Positions 36,461 to 45,034 are shown, counted from the first letter of the stretch. The stretch: 64,000 nt of DNA from Granulicella mallensis (GCF_014203225.1 NZ_JACHIO010000002.1:62001-126000), one strand, 5' to 3'. Translations and numbers: made by a program. Notes: generated by a model from the letters alone, not told the origin.

Positions 36461-37378
36461 CTAGGGTTTTGGGGCTTCCGTCGGCAGAATCCAGTCACGT
36501 GATTCCGTTGGGTCAAAGACCACGGTGAGCATTCGCAGGGTGGGCAGGCCGATGTTGGGACGTCCGCCCTCCATGAAGCGGATCTCAGGCTGGTCCAACT
36601 TCACGTCCCCAAGCCGGACGGAGCCTTTCAACCGGGCTTGATAGATCGGCTGCTTGCCTGCTGCCGATACGGCGAACCCGATCTGAACTGGAGGCCCATC
36701 CAAAGGCAGCTTATCTTTGTACATCATGGGCAGAATGATGGGCGCATCATTGCCGGTGTCCAGGATCGCCGTTACCTTGATCTCCCCAAAATCAAGCACC
36801 GCAGACGGAAGACTGTCATCGTGCGTTCCCAGATAGGCGAAGGGTTTGCCGCTTGGAATCGTCTCAGGGGTCTTCTCCTGAAGGACCAGCCTGCTTCGCG
36901 GGCCTTCCATGCGCACAAGATGGTTGGGAAAGCTGTTCGGCCCAAAGATGCCGACCTCGTCGGTAATGTCATACGCGAGAGCTGTCGCCCTCGCATCGGC
37001 GATGGGAACGCCGCCAAGGCTTGCGCCCTTGATGAAGGTGTCGAAGCCGGGTACAGGCTTCCCTGTGCTGCCATCGATCGAAGGCGACGGTCCTGTTCTG
37101 GGAAGCTGTAGAGACGTGGCCAGCTTGAGATCGATCAGGTTGCCGTTCGTGCCCGTATCAAACACAACAGGCACGGGAGGATGATCTCCGATACGCAACA
37201 TCAGGAGAGCTCGCTTCGATGACATATACAGAGGGATCATTACTTTGGGTGCGGCTTTTGGAGCCTGGGTTATCGCTGCCGCAGGTGCCTCAACCGGGGC
37301 TGGCGCAGGAGTGCTTTGGGCTGCAAGCGGAAGGCTGAGAACAGAGAGAAACAACAAAACAGGATTCGCAAGGGGCAT
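36461..37378 (-). CDS. Secreted retropepsin/pepsin-like aspartic protease with two DTG motifs
   Basis: A 305-residue exported protein; the signal peptide ends near LAAQS, then a Pro/Ala-rich linker. The first lobe has VPVVFDTGTNGNLID (Asp74-Thr-Gly) and the second TAILDTGNDAPIILP (Asp207-Thr-Gly), so the chain holds both catalytic aspartates in one protein, like pepsins and unlike the dimeric retropepsins. GIFGPNSF and GLPTLRMLTVVFDP occupy the positions of the Gly-containing psi-loop partners. It is probably active in the periplasm at acid pH, which would suit an acidophilic soil bacterium. It stands alone, convergent with nothing and divergent from the beta-helix gene at 37655. Confidence 0.85.
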   Translation of the reverse strand: MPLANPVLLFLSVLSLPLAAQSTPAPAPVEAPAAAITQAPKAAPKVMIPLYMSSKRALLMLRIGDHPPVPVVFDTGTNGNLIDLKLATSLQLPRTGPSPSIDGSTGKPVPGFDTFIKGASLGGVPIADARATALAYDITDEVGIFGPNSFPNHLVRMEGPRSRLVLQEKTPETIPSGKPFAYLGTHDDSLPSAVLDFGEIKVTAILDTGNDAPIILPMMYKDKLPLDGPPVQIGFAVSAAGKQPIYQARLKGSVRLGDVKLDQPEIRFMEGGRPNIGLPTLRMLTVVFDPTESRDWILPTEAPKP

Positions 37379-37525
37379 ACGCCATCCTATAGTGAACCCG
37401 CCGCGGATGGCCGAAGATTGCCTATGGCTATTCGCAACTGGTCTTCCTCGAAGAGAGAAGTCTCAATCCCCTGCCGCCTCTGCAGAGCTAGTCAGGCTTT
37501 CGAAGTAGAAACACGCGAAAAATTG

Positions 37526-37554
37526 TTGACAACCTTGATTTAGCCGAATATGGT
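37526..37554 (+). promoter_or_regulatory. Sigma70-like promoter of the beta-helix gene
   Basis: TTGACA (37526-37531) is a perfect -35 box; after a 17-base spacer TATGGT (37549-37554) is a fair -10. The start codon of the downstream gene lies 100 bases further. It is the strongest consensus promoter noticed in the window. Confidence 0.6.
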
Positions 37555-37654
37555 TTTTTACGAAACATTCCTTACAAAGATATTGTCTCGGGGGCGCACC
37601 CTGCTTCGCGCACTATGACATTGATTTCCCTCGCCCAAGCTGAGTTGATCGGAG

Positions 37655-40600
37655 TTGAATCTGATGAGAAATCGCATATTCGAAGCTACTATCGTGGGCA
37701 AATTCCTTTGCCTGACTTTCGTGGGGCTCCTGGCCCTGGGCACCTCGGCCTTCGCACAGAACGGCACAATCTTTGGCCCCAATGTCTACGTCTTTACTCC
37801 CAGCAATTCGATCTCGTCGATCAACTCTACGCTCGCCACCCTGGCTGGTAACGGGCAGTTCAGCACCAACCGCTATGCGGTGCTGTTCGCGCCGGGCACC
37901 TATACCGGTGTCGAATCTGAGGTGGGGTTCTATGAGTCTATTGCCGGCCTCGGCCAGACGCCCAGCGCCGTCAACCTCAGCCAGGGCTACCTGGAATCGA
38001 ACGAACTCATCAACGGAAACGACACGCAGACCTTCTGGCGTTCGATGGAGAACCTGGAGATGACCACGCCGGGGTCCGGCACGCTGCAATGGGGCGTTTC
38101 GCAGGGAGCGTCCATCCGACGCATGCTGATCAATAATCCGGTAGAGCTGACAGACTCCGGCTGCAACTACTCGAGTGGCGGATTCATTGCCAACACCAGG
38201 ATCACGGGCCAACTCAACTCCTGTTCCCAGCAGCAGTGGTATACACGCAACAGTTCCCTTGGGAGCTGGACGGGCGGCAGTTGGAACATGGTCTTTTCGG
38301 GAGTCTCCGGCGCTCCAGCACAAAGCAATCCCTTCGGTGGCGGAGGCAGTTCGCATACCGTTCTCGCCAGCACTCCCGTCAGTCGCGAAAAGCCCTTCCT
38401 CTATATGGATAGCAGCAGCAACTATTGGGTCTTCGCACCAACCTATGGGACAAATACGTCAGGCATCACCTGGGGCAACGGCGGCGTAGGCAGCGGAGAG
38501 GCCGGCACTTCCCTTTCGATCAGCACCTTCCTGATCGCTACCCCTTCGACCTCATTAGCCACAATCAACGCTGCGCTGGCCTCCGGCAAAAATCTCATTC
38601 TGACCCCTGGTATCTACCAGTACAGCGGAGCCATCAACGTCACGAACGCCAACACCGTGGTGCTCGGGCTCGGCTACGCCGATCTTGTTCCACAGTCGGG
38701 AACGCCAGCGCTCACGGTAGCCGACGTCGACGGAGTGCAACTCGCCGGATTTCTCATCGATGCTGGTCCGGTCAACTCATCGGTACTTCTACAGGTAGGA
38801 GTGAAGGGCGCGCCGCGCGTCAGCCACGCAACCAATCCGACCACGATCAGCGATGTGCACTTTCGCGTTGGCGGAGCCACCCTGGGAACCTGCAGCGAAG
38901 CCACGGAGATCGATAGCGACAACGTGATTATCGACAACATGTGGAGCTGGCGCGCCGACCATGGAAACGGTGGGACTGTTGGCTGGTCGTTGAATGTCTG
39001 CAATAACGGATTGGTCGTAAACGGGGACAACGTACTGGCCACTGGCCTGGCGGTCGAGCACTACGAAAAAGAGCAGGTCGTCTGGAACGGTGAGGGTGGT
39101 GAAACCATCTTCTACCAGAGCGAAATGCCCTATGACGTTCCCAGTGAGGGCGCATGGATGAACGGCAGTGTGGACGGTTATGCGTCCTACAACGTCGCGC
39201 CGACGGTCGCCAACCATGTGGCCTACGGCCTGGGTGTTTACTCCGTATTCGATCAGGGAGTGAATATCATTGCGAACAGCGGGATCGCCGCACCCGTCGC
39301 CAAGGGAGTCACCTTCCACGACATGGTATCGGTAACGCTCTCAGGCGGTCAGATCAACTACACCATCGCCTCCAACAATGCCACGGTCGATAACGGTGGC
39401 ACGACGGCTGGGGCCAACAGCTACGTGACCTCCTGGGGAGGCACGAGCGGCAATTGCGGCGGTGCCCCGGGAACTCCAGGGACACCCTCCGGATCAGGAA
39501 CTTCGGGCAGCACGATCAACGTAAGCTGGAGCGCCAGCTCGGAGGGGTCGAACTGCACACTGAGCTATAACCTGTTCCGCAGTACAGCAGCCGGGTTCAC
39601 GCCTTCGTCGAGCAATATGATCGCTTCGGATTTAACCGCGCCGTCGTTCATCGATTCAGGCCTGGCTGCCACGACAACCTACTACTACGTTGTGCAAGCA
39701 GTGAACGCAGCCGGCGCCTCGGCCAATTCGGCGCAAGGAAATGGGACGACCATTACCGGCAGCGGTGGTGGCACAGCCGAAGAGCCCTACGGAGGAACTC
39801 CTGCAGCCATCCCCGGAACAGTGCTGGCAGAAAACTACGACACGGGCGGCCCGGGCGTTGGCTACAGTGTCGCGACCGTCAATGGGTCGGACAACGGCTA
39901 TCGCTCCGACGGCGTCGATCTGGAGACCACCTCGGCCGGTGGTGGCGGCAACGATATCGGCTGGACGGCTGCTGGACAGTGGTTCCGCTATACGGTGAAC
40001 GTGGCCACGGCGGGGACCTACAACGTCACCTTCACGGTTGCCTCTCCAAACGCAGTGACCGATGGGTTCCACCTGTCGAACGCCTCGGGGGCAAACCTGA
40101 CCGGGTCGGTCAATATTCCGGCGACTGGCGGCTATCAAACCTGGACAACCGTGACGGCCAGTGTCACACTGCCGGCAGGTGAACAAGTCCTGACGTGGAA
40201 CCAGGATAACGGCGGCTACAACCTCTACTCTGCAGCCTTTGCCTCCAGTGGCTCGGGTGGCGGATCTACCTTGACCACGGGCGTCTTTTACAACCTCGTC
40301 AACGAGAACAGCGGTTCCTGCATCGACGACACCGCTTCGGGTACGGCGAATGGAACCGCCGTTCAGCAGTGGGCTTGCGGTCAAGGCACCACCAGCACCC
40401 AACCCAACCAGCAGTGGGAGTTCCTGAACGGGACCGCCAGTGGCTATTATTACGTCGCCAACGCCAATGCTCCGACCGAAACCTGGAATGTAACCGGCAG
40501 CGGCACCACCAGTGGTAGTCTCCTGCAGACGTGGACCTATGCCGGAAATCCCAACGAAGAATGGGAAGCCGTGCCGCTGGGCAATGGCTACTACAACTTT

Positions 40601-40723
40601 GTAGGTCAAGGCAGCGGTCTCTGCCTGGACACTCCGAGTGCTTCAACCGCAAACGGGGTGCAGCTGGATATCTACACCTGCAATGGAACAGCAGCTCAGG
40701 CGTGGAAGCTCGTCCTGCCGTAG
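37655..40723 (+). CDS. Secreted beta-helix carbohydrate-active protein with FnIII, CBM6 and ricin-B modules
   Basis: A 1022-residue exported protein with at least four parts. After a signal peptide (to about AFAQ) residues 30-600 resemble a right-handed beta-helix of the pectate-lyase/GH55-like superfamily (RYAVLFAPGTYTGV, GKNLILTPGIYQYSGAINVTNANTVVLGLGYA). Relatives are found in actinobacteria, where they are often mislabelled adenylyl cyclase or coagulation factor 5/8 proteins. A fibronectin III domain follows (about 605-700), then a CBM6-like module (about 720-865: TVLAENYDTGG, YRSDGVDLETT, GQWFRYTVNVATAGTYNV) and a ricin-B/CBM13 lectin (about 870-1022) with QQW repeats. The enzyme activity is unknown; beta-glucan or another plant/fungal polysaccharide is the likely target. 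Confidence 0.85.
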   Translation: MNLMRNRIFEATIVGKFLCLTFVGLLALGTSAFAQNGTIFGPNVYVFTPSNSISSINSTLATLAGNGQFSTNRYAVLFAPGTYTGVESEVGFYESIAGLGQTPSAVNLSQGYLESNELINGNDTQTFWRSMENLEMTTPGSGTLQWGVSQGASIRRMLINNPVELTDSGCNYSSGGFIANTRITGQLNSCSQQQWYTRNSSLGSWTGGSWNMVFSGVSGAPAQSNPFGGGGSSHTVLASTPVSREKPFLYMDSSSNYWVFAPTYGTNTSGITWGNGGVGSGEAGTSLSISTFLIATPSTSLATINAALASGKNLILTPGIYQYSGAINVTNANTVVLGLGYADLVPQSGTPALTVADVDGVQLAGFLIDAGPVNSSVLLQVGVKGAPRVSHATNPTTISDVHFRVGGATLGTCSEATEIDSDNVIIDNMWSWRADHGNGGTVGWSLNVCNNGLVVNGDNVLATGLAVEHYEKEQVVWNGEGGETIFYQSEMPYDVPSEGAWMNGSVDGYASYNVAPTVANHVAYGLGVYSVFDQGVNIIANSGIAAPVAKGVTFHDMVSVTLSGGQINYTIASNNATVDNGGTTAGANSYVTSWGGTSGNCGGAPGTPGTPSGSGTSGSTINVSWSASSEGSNCTLSYNLFRSTAAGFTPSSSNMIASDLTAPSFIDSGLAATTTYYYVVQAVNAAGASANSAQGNGTTITGSGGGTAEEPYGGTPAAIPGTVLAENYDTGGPGVGYSVATVNGSDNGYRSDGVDLETTSAGGGGNDIGWTAAGQWFRYTVNVATAGTYNVTFTVASPNAVTDGFHLSNASGANLTGSVNIPATGGYQTWTTVTASVTLPAGEQVLTWNQDNGGYNLYSAAFASSGSGGGSTLTTGVFYNLVNENSGSCIDDTASGTANGTAVQQWACGQGTTSTQPNQQWEFLNGTASGYYYVANANAPTETWNVTGSGTTSGSLLQTWTYAGNPNEEWEAVPLGNGYYNFVGQGSGLCLDTPSASTANGVQLDIYTCNGTAAQAWKLVLP

Positions 40724-40734
40724 TCGTTCACAGC

Positions 40735-40759
40735 AGGGGGAGCTCTATGAGTTCCCCCT
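40735..40759 (+). terminator. Hairpin terminator after the beta-helix gene
   Basis: AGGGGGAGCT (40735-40744) pairs with AGTTCCCCCT (40750-40759), 10 bp including one G-T pair, loop CTATG, 12 bases after the stop codon. Confidence 0.7.
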
Positions 40760-40847
40760 CTGCGTCCAATCACCAAGGCAATCAAGCTTGGCACAGTCAA
40801 GGGTTTACGCCGCTTTGTTATCCTACAGCTGAAGCCCAACACTCTTC

Positions 40848-42038
40848 ATGCGAGTAGCCCAGGCCGTCTTCGGCGTATTTCATCACTTCGAACTGGCCCG
40901 TGAACTCGAGCGGCGTGGACACCTCGACAGAGTCTATTCAACCTGGCCGTGGTCCCGGCTAAAACGTGAAGGCCTGTCTCGGGACAAGGTCAAGACCTTT
41001 CCCTGGCTGCATCTTCCGCAGCTCGCGCTACAGCGCAGCCCACTCGATCTGCCGGCCCTCGACGACCATCTGGGGTACGCCAACGCGCTGACCTTCGACC
41101 TCTGGACCGACCTCCAGTTCCAACGCAATCTGCGCCGTGGCGAACCTTCTCCCGATGTCCTGATCGCCATCTCCGGAGCTGGCCTGCAGACCGGCAAGCA
41201 TCTGCAGGAACGCGGTGGACTCTTTGTGTGCGACCGTGGCTCCACGCACCAGCGATATCAGGAGAACATCGTCGCCGAGGAGTATCGCCGCTGGGGTGTC
41301 GAGCGGCAGGTCTCCGACGAGCGCGATACTGTGCGCGAGGAAGCGATCTATGCCCAGGCCGACGCCATCACGGTTCCGTCCAGCGTTGCGGCCCGTTCTT
41401 TTGTGGAGATGGGCGTGCCGGCTTCGAAGGTGCATACGATTCCCTACGGCGTTCGCCTCGAAAACTTTCACCCGACCGGCGAACCGGCGCAGAACGAATT
41501 CCAGGTACTCTTTGCCGGAGCCGCGGGACTGCGTAAAGGAGTTCCCTACCTGCTACAGGGCTTCGCAGCGTTGCGTCATCCACGCAAGCGGCTGCTGATC
41601 GCAGGCCAGGTACAGGAAGATCTACGCACCGTCCTGCCCAACTGCCCGCAGGAGAATGTCGAATTTCTGGGGGCTGTTCCGCAGTCGCGGCTTGCGGAGT
41701 TGATGAGCACGAGCCAGGCTCTCGTGCTGCCCAGCATTGAAGAAGGGCTGGCCCTGGTACAGGCCCAGGCACTGGCCTGCGGATGCCCGGTCATCTGTTC
41801 AACCAATACCGGAGGGGAAAACCTCTTGAGCGATGGTGTTGAAGGGTTTATCACGCCCATCCGTGATCCTGAAGCGGTTACCCAGAGGCTCCAGCAGTTG
41901 GCGGACGATCCCCCTCTGCAAGCGAAGATGCGCGCGGCAGCTCTGGCTCGTGTTCACGCGATTGGGGGCTGGACCGAGTACGGAGACCGCTGGGAGCGAC
42001 TCCTACAAGACCTGCTGGCAAAATCAGCTCGAAGCTGA
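40848..42038 (+). CDS. GT4-type glycosyltransferase
   Basis: A 396-residue GT-B fold retaining glycosyltransferase of family 4, with no membrane segment. The N-terminal half starts FGVFHHFELARELERRGH; the donor-binding half includes IPYGVRLENFHPTG, VLFAGAAGLRKGVPYLLQGFA and PSIEEGLALVQAQALACGCPVI. The last corresponds to the EX7E motif, but the second Glu position holds Gln. It would transfer a nucleotide sugar to a glycan or lipid. The next gene on the opposite strand, thiS, overlaps its 3' end by 15 bases, so the two converge tightly. No other exopolysaccharide gene is adjacent, so the acceptor is unknown. Confidence 0.88.
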   Translation: MRVAQAVFGVFHHFELARELERRGHLDRVYSTWPWSRLKREGLSRDKVKTFPWLHLPQLALQRSPLDLPALDDHLGYANALTFDLWTDLQFQRNLRRGEPSPDVLIAISGAGLQTGKHLQERGGLFVCDRGSTHQRYQENIVAEEYRRWGVERQVSDERDTVREEAIYAQADAITVPSSVAARSFVEMGVPASKVHTIPYGVRLENFHPTGEPAQNEFQVLFAGAAGLRKGVPYLLQGFAALRHPRKRLLIAGQVQEDLRTVLPNCPQENVEFLGAVPQSRLAELMSTSQALVLPSIEEGLALVQAQALACGCPVICSTNTGGENLLSDGVEGFITPIRDPEAVTQRLQQLADDPPLQAKMRAAALARVHAIGGWTEYGDRWERLLQDLLAKSARS

Positions 42039-42257
42039 CGAGCCGCCGCCGACAAAATGTACGACTTCCAGTCGGTCACCGGATTGCACTGCTGTCTCAC
42101 TCCACTGTGTCCGGGGTACGATCTCCCCGTTTCGTTCTACCGCCACCCGGTCGGCCTTCATGCCAAGTTGCAGGAGCACCTGGTCGAGCGTTGAGGGAAC
42201 GGGTTCAGAAAAGCTACGGGTTTGTCCATTGATTTGAAGCGTCATGTCGGTCAGCAT
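42024..42257 (-). CDS. thiS: ThiS-like sulfur carrier protein with a C-terminal tail after Gly-Gly
   Basis: A 77-residue ubiquitin-fold protein (ATG 42257 or, at residue 5, 42245). The motif LQINGQTRSF at the start, VAVERNGEIVPR in the middle and GDRLEVVHFVGGG at the end are diagnostic of ThiS, which carries sulfur as a C-terminal thiocarboxylate for thiazole synthesis in thiamine formation. A functional carrier normally ends in Gly-Gly; here the triple Gly (70-72) is followed by SSASS, so adenylation would need removal of the tail. It lies 109 bases downstream of thiD on the same strand, and the tail is encoded where the gene overlaps the convergent GT4 gene. thiG and thiF are not in the window. 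Confidence 0.85.
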   Translation of the reverse strand: MLTDMTLQINGQTRSFSEPVPSTLDQVLLQLGMKADRVAVERNGEIVPRTQWSETAVQSGDRLEVVHFVGGGSSASS

Positions 42258-42318
42258 TACCAGCTACAATCCTACCTTTTCCGTCCGCGGCTGAAGCAGC
42301 TTTGGGTGTTGTCCCAAC

Positions 42319-42338
42319 GGCGGAGCTAAGGCTCCGCC
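42319..42338. terminator. Small hairpin between thiD and thiS
   Basis: GGCGGAGC (42319-42326) pairs with GCTCCGCC (42331-42338) with loop TAAG. It sits between the two thi genes and may reduce thiS expression or protect the thiD transcript end; no U-run follows on the minus strand. Confidence 0.45.
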
Positions 42339-42366
42339 CCTTCGAAGCAAGAAATCTGGCTTTTGT

Positions 42367-43236
42367 TTATAGAGAACGCAAGAGCCAAAGCAGGCCCATA
42401 GGACCTCGGCCATGACCTACTCCGGGAGCATAGCGCAGGGCTCCTTCGACATATTTTTTAGCCCCGGCAACGGCGGCGACAGGCGTTTCGCCCAAAACCA
42501 GGCGGCTAAGTAGCGCCGAAGAGAAGGCACAACCCGTTCCGTGGGTGGACGTTGTGTCGATGCGCTCGCCGGCAAAACGATGGATCTCTCCCTCTACCGT
42601 TCTCAAGAGATCGATAGGATGTCCACCCTGATCACCTCCGGTAGCGATGGCATGCAGCCTGGGATAACGCTCCCCCAGAGCGTGCAATGCGTCTTCGGCA
42701 CCAGCTAGAGAGGACACTTCCAGACCGCTGAGGATAGCGAGTTCAGCCCAGTTAGGGGTAGCCCATGAGACATGGCCGAGGAGCTTCTCCTTAAGATCAT
42801 GAACCCCTTCTCTATCGAGAAGCGGGGTGCCGGAGCTGGAAACCAGGACAGAATCTAAGACAATAGGAATCTGTTGTTTAGCAGCATTTTCATGCGTATA
42901 AGCTTGAAGAAAGTCATCCACTGCCGAAACGATCTCCCGGGTGGCCAGCATCCCAATTTTGATCCCTTGCGGAGGCAGATCGAAGCTTAGGTGATTCAGG
43001 GTCTGGCGAAGCAGTTGCGCTGAGACGGGTTCCACGGAAGCAACCCCAAGCGTCGACTGAACGGTGAGAGCCGTAATCGCCGAGACCCCGAAGAGCCCGT
43101 GAGCGGCAAAGACCTGGAGGTCGGCAGTGACGCCAGCACCGTTCGAAGGATCGAAACCGGCAATGGTAAGAGCTATCGGTGGCGGCAACAGAAGACCTGA
43201 TTCCCTCTCTAATTTCCTACCACGCGGGAACCCCAT
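42367..43236 (-). CDS. thiD: Hydroxymethylpyrimidine/phosphomethylpyrimidine kinase
   Basis: A 289-residue ribokinase-fold enzyme that phosphorylates HMP and HMP-P for thiamine synthesis. Characteristic blocks are LTIAGFDPSNGAGVTADLQ (24-42), with Gly-Gly-like Asn-Gly in place of the more common GGAG, GIKIGMLAT near 91-99, PIVLDSVLVSSSGTPLL, TPNWAELAILSG and the anion-hole motif HGTGCAFSSA (232-241). Domain coverage is complete. It is followed by thiS on the same strand. The upstream region is only 35-75 bases from the rlpA start on the opposite strand, and no TPP riboswitch pattern is visible there. Some family members act on pyridoxal as well; the motif set here fits ThiD best. Confidence 0.92.
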   Translation of the reverse strand: MGFPRGRKLERESGLLLPPPIALTIAGFDPSNGAGVTADLQVFAAHGLFGVSAITALTVQSTLGVASVEPVSAQLLRQTLNHLSFDLPPQGIKIGMLATREIVSAVDDFLQAYTHENAAKQQIPIVLDSVLVSSSGTPLLDREGVHDLKEKLLGHVSWATPNWAELAILSGLEVSSLAGAEDALHALGERYPRLHAIATGGDQGGHPIDLLRTVEGEIHRFAGERIDTTSTHGTGCAFSSALLSRLVLGETPVAAVAGAKKYVEGALRYAPGVGHGRGPMGLLWLLRSL

Positions 43237-43275
43237 GAGTCAACACTTTATCGAAGAAAAAAGCCTTTCAAATGT

Positions 43276-43304
43276 TTGACTTAGGCTCCTGGGCGTTCGA
43301 CAAT
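43276..43304 (+). promoter_or_regulatory. Sigma70-like promoter directly before rlpA
   Basis: TTGACT (43276-43281), a 17-base spacer and GACAAT (43299-43304) end only 7 bases before the ATG at 43311. If it is the real promoter, the rlpA message would be leaderless and the start at 43272 would be impossible. Confidence 0.4.
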
Positions 43305-43310
43305 ATATGT

Positions 43311-43856
43311 ATGAATGGTTACAACACGAGAGATCGAAAGAATACCTTGATTGCTGGAAGCCGGAGACGCAATCGCGTCGTCCTGTTGGCAGCTGCTCTA
43401 GGCCTGACGACCACTATCGTAGCAAGTCCCCCGGCCCCTGGTAGTGCAAAGATCGTTTCTACGCCCTCCGCTTCTATCAAGCATCATTGGTTCCAGGTCG
43501 GCAGAGCCTCCTGGTACGGCGGCAGGTTCCAAGGCCACAGGACTGCAACCGGCGAACGCTTCGATATGAATGCTCTGACCTGTGCACACCGCACGCTTCC
43601 CCTGGGAAGCTGGGTTCGGGTGACCAACCTGCACAATCAGAAAACAACCTTTTTGCGGGTGAACGATCGTGGTCCGGTAGCCGGAAACCTGATCATGGAT
43701 CTGTCCTATGCTGCGGCAAAGAAGCTGGGCATCCAGGGCCTGGGCAAGGTCAAAGTAGAAGCGGTCAACCCCGGCGATGTGCAGATGTCCCAGGCGTTGG
43801 TAGCTTCTCTGCCCGAGATGCCTCCCCTCTCCAGCCCGACGATCATCGTTCGGTAA
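43311..43856 (+). CDS. rlpA: RlpA-like septal ring lytic transglycosylase family protein
   Basis: ATG 43311 gives 181 residues; an in-frame ATG at 43272 lies within the predicted promoter and is less likely. The N-terminus has basic residues and a hydrophobic signal (VVLLAAALGLTTTIVA). The double-psi beta-barrel of RlpA covers about 65-150: GRASWYGGRFQGHRTATGERFD, MNALTCAHRTLPLGSWVRVTN, LRVNDRGPVAG and IMDLSYAAAKKLG, with the acidic residues of the transglycosylase site in the NDRGP block. No SPOR domain is present. It acts on peptidoglycan in the periplasm, probably in septum or envelope remodelling. A 21-bp hairpin follows. Confidence 0.88.
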   Translation: MNGYNTRDRKNTLIAGSRRRNRVVLLAAALGLTTTIVASPPAPGSAKIVSTPSASIKHHWFQVGRASWYGGRFQGHRTATGERFDMNALTCAHRTLPLGSWVRVTNLHNQKTTFLRVNDRGPVAGNLIMDLSYAAAKKLGIQGLGKVKVEAVNPGDVQMSQALVASLPEMPPLSSPTIIVR

Positions 43857-43894
43857 GGCTCCGCACCCATCCCCAAGAAAGCTCGCTAAATACC

Positions 43895-43941
43895 TAAGAC
43901 AGCAATGCCTCCTTCAACCAGAAGGAGGCATTGCTGTCTTA
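43895..43941. terminator. Bidirectional terminator between convergent genes
   Basis: Bases 43895-43915 pair perfectly with 43921-43941 (21 bp, loop AACCA). T-rich sequence follows on the plus strand. It sits 38 bases after the rlpA stop and just 5 bases from the 3' end of the convergent gene at 43947, so it can serve both. Confidence 0.9.
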
Positions 43942-43946
43942 TTTTG

Positions 43947-44849
43947 TTAGCGGCCGACGGTTGCGTGGGTGACACGCAGATCGCTCAAGCGCAGAGCCAG
44001 CGACTTTGCACCGCCCCCACCCTTGATGAACTCGCCCAGCTCCAGTTGGACGACATCGAAGCCGACATCGAAGAGATGCGCCGCCAGTTCGCGGCTCAAC
44101 TCTCCCGTGAAGACCGTCCGCCCGATGTTCAGAGCGCAGCACGCCATGTGGGTAGCGTCGTGCTCTGAGACCGCAACCCGCTTCTCTGCCGGGTAGGCTG
44201 CCTCGATCAGGGCTAGTGAAGCCGCGTCGAAGGCCCCGGGATAGTAAAGCAGGAACCCGCCGTGCAGCGGAGTGAAGCAGGTGTCGAGGTGATAGAAGCG
44301 CGGGTCGACCAGGTGCAGCGAGCGCACGGGCGTATGCCAGGCGTCGGCGACATGGCGATGAGCCGCACGGCAGGTACGGACACCATGGGCCGCCCAGAGG
44401 ATCGTGCCATCGTCGTTGAAGGTGATATCCCCTTCTCCCTCGAAGGCTGTCTCACGCGGCGTCTTCCAGAGCAGGAAGCCCTGACTCTCGAGCCACTTGT
44501 TGAGGTGCGGGGTCTCGGTCCGGCGCTGCGGATGGTTGAAGCTGGAGAGCGCGGCTACCCCGTGCTGTACCAGGGCGCCGTGGCCGAGGAAGACCATGTC
44601 GGGACAGCCCGGTTCGGGATGCAGCAGGCGAACGTCGGCGACACCACGCAGGACGTTATGAAAACCCTTCCACTGCGCGAAGGCAAGATCGCGCGAGGAT
44701 CGATGGACGTTGCCGGCCATCCACGGATTGATGACATAGTCGACGCCGTACCACTCGGGCGGACACATCAGGTAGGTGGGACGGGTGTAGTGAGGCGATG
44801 AGGCTAGGGTGGGGAGGGGGGAGGATGAAACGATGATGCTGGTTGCCAT
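43947..44849 (-). CDS. Amidinotransferase / arginine-hydrolase-like protein with Ser at the nucleophile position
   Basis: ATG 44849 is preferred (300 residues) over a TTG at 44909. The protein is of the pentein fold related to arginine dihydrolase/DDAH-type amidinohydrolases: YLMCPPEWYGVDYVINPWM near 25-43, PDMVF, FEGEGD near 136-141, RFYHLDTCF with catalytic His188, and the C-terminal GGGGAKSLALRL. In active relatives this last block contains the nucleophilic Cys (GGxAKC); here a TCG codon gives Ser283. The PDMVF block also continues GHG where relatives have a TAN-type sequence. The protein may therefore be inactive, use Ser, or have a binding role. It follows the zinc-ribbon gene on the same strand but behind a terminator. 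Confidence 0.85.
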   Translation of the reverse strand: MATSIIVSSSPLPTLASSPHYTRPTYLMCPPEWYGVDYVINPWMAGNVHRSSRDLAFAQWKGFHNVLRGVADVRLLHPEPGCPDMVFLGHGALVQHGVAALSSFNHPQRRTETPHLNKWLESQGFLLWKTPRETAFEGEGDITFNDDGTILWAAHGVRTCRAAHRHVADAWHTPVRSLHLVDPRFYHLDTCFTPLHGGFLLYYPGAFDAASLALIEAAYPAEKRVAVSEHDATHMACCALNIGRTVFTGELSRELAAHLFDVGFDVVQLELGEFIKGGGGAKSLALRLSDLRVTHATVGR

Positions 44850-44988
44850 GATTCCTGGTTTCCCTACTTTCCGACTGGGAGTCTGCTCGCTCCACACAAC
44901 AATCGTCAAGTGCCGACGGTGGAGGGTGCCAAACTCGATACATGAACCCCAGTGCGGGCTCTGGAAGTAAGACGCAGGATCAATGCAA

Positions 44989-45014
44989 AAGGCCCACCTC
45001 GAAGGGTGAGCCTT
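44989..45014 (-). terminator. Terminator of the zinc-ribbon gene
   Basis: On the minus strand AAGGCTCACC and GGTGGGCCTT form a 10-bp stem (two G-T pairs allowed) around CTTCGA, followed by TTTTGC. It lies 20 bases beyond the stop of the 59-aa gene. Confidence 0.75.
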
Positions 45015-45034
45015 TCTTGTGGATTGCTAAAAAT

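Noticed and set aside
43237-43310. TPP riboswitch upstream of thiD
   Set aside because: The available leader is very short and lacks the conserved CTGAGA-type core.
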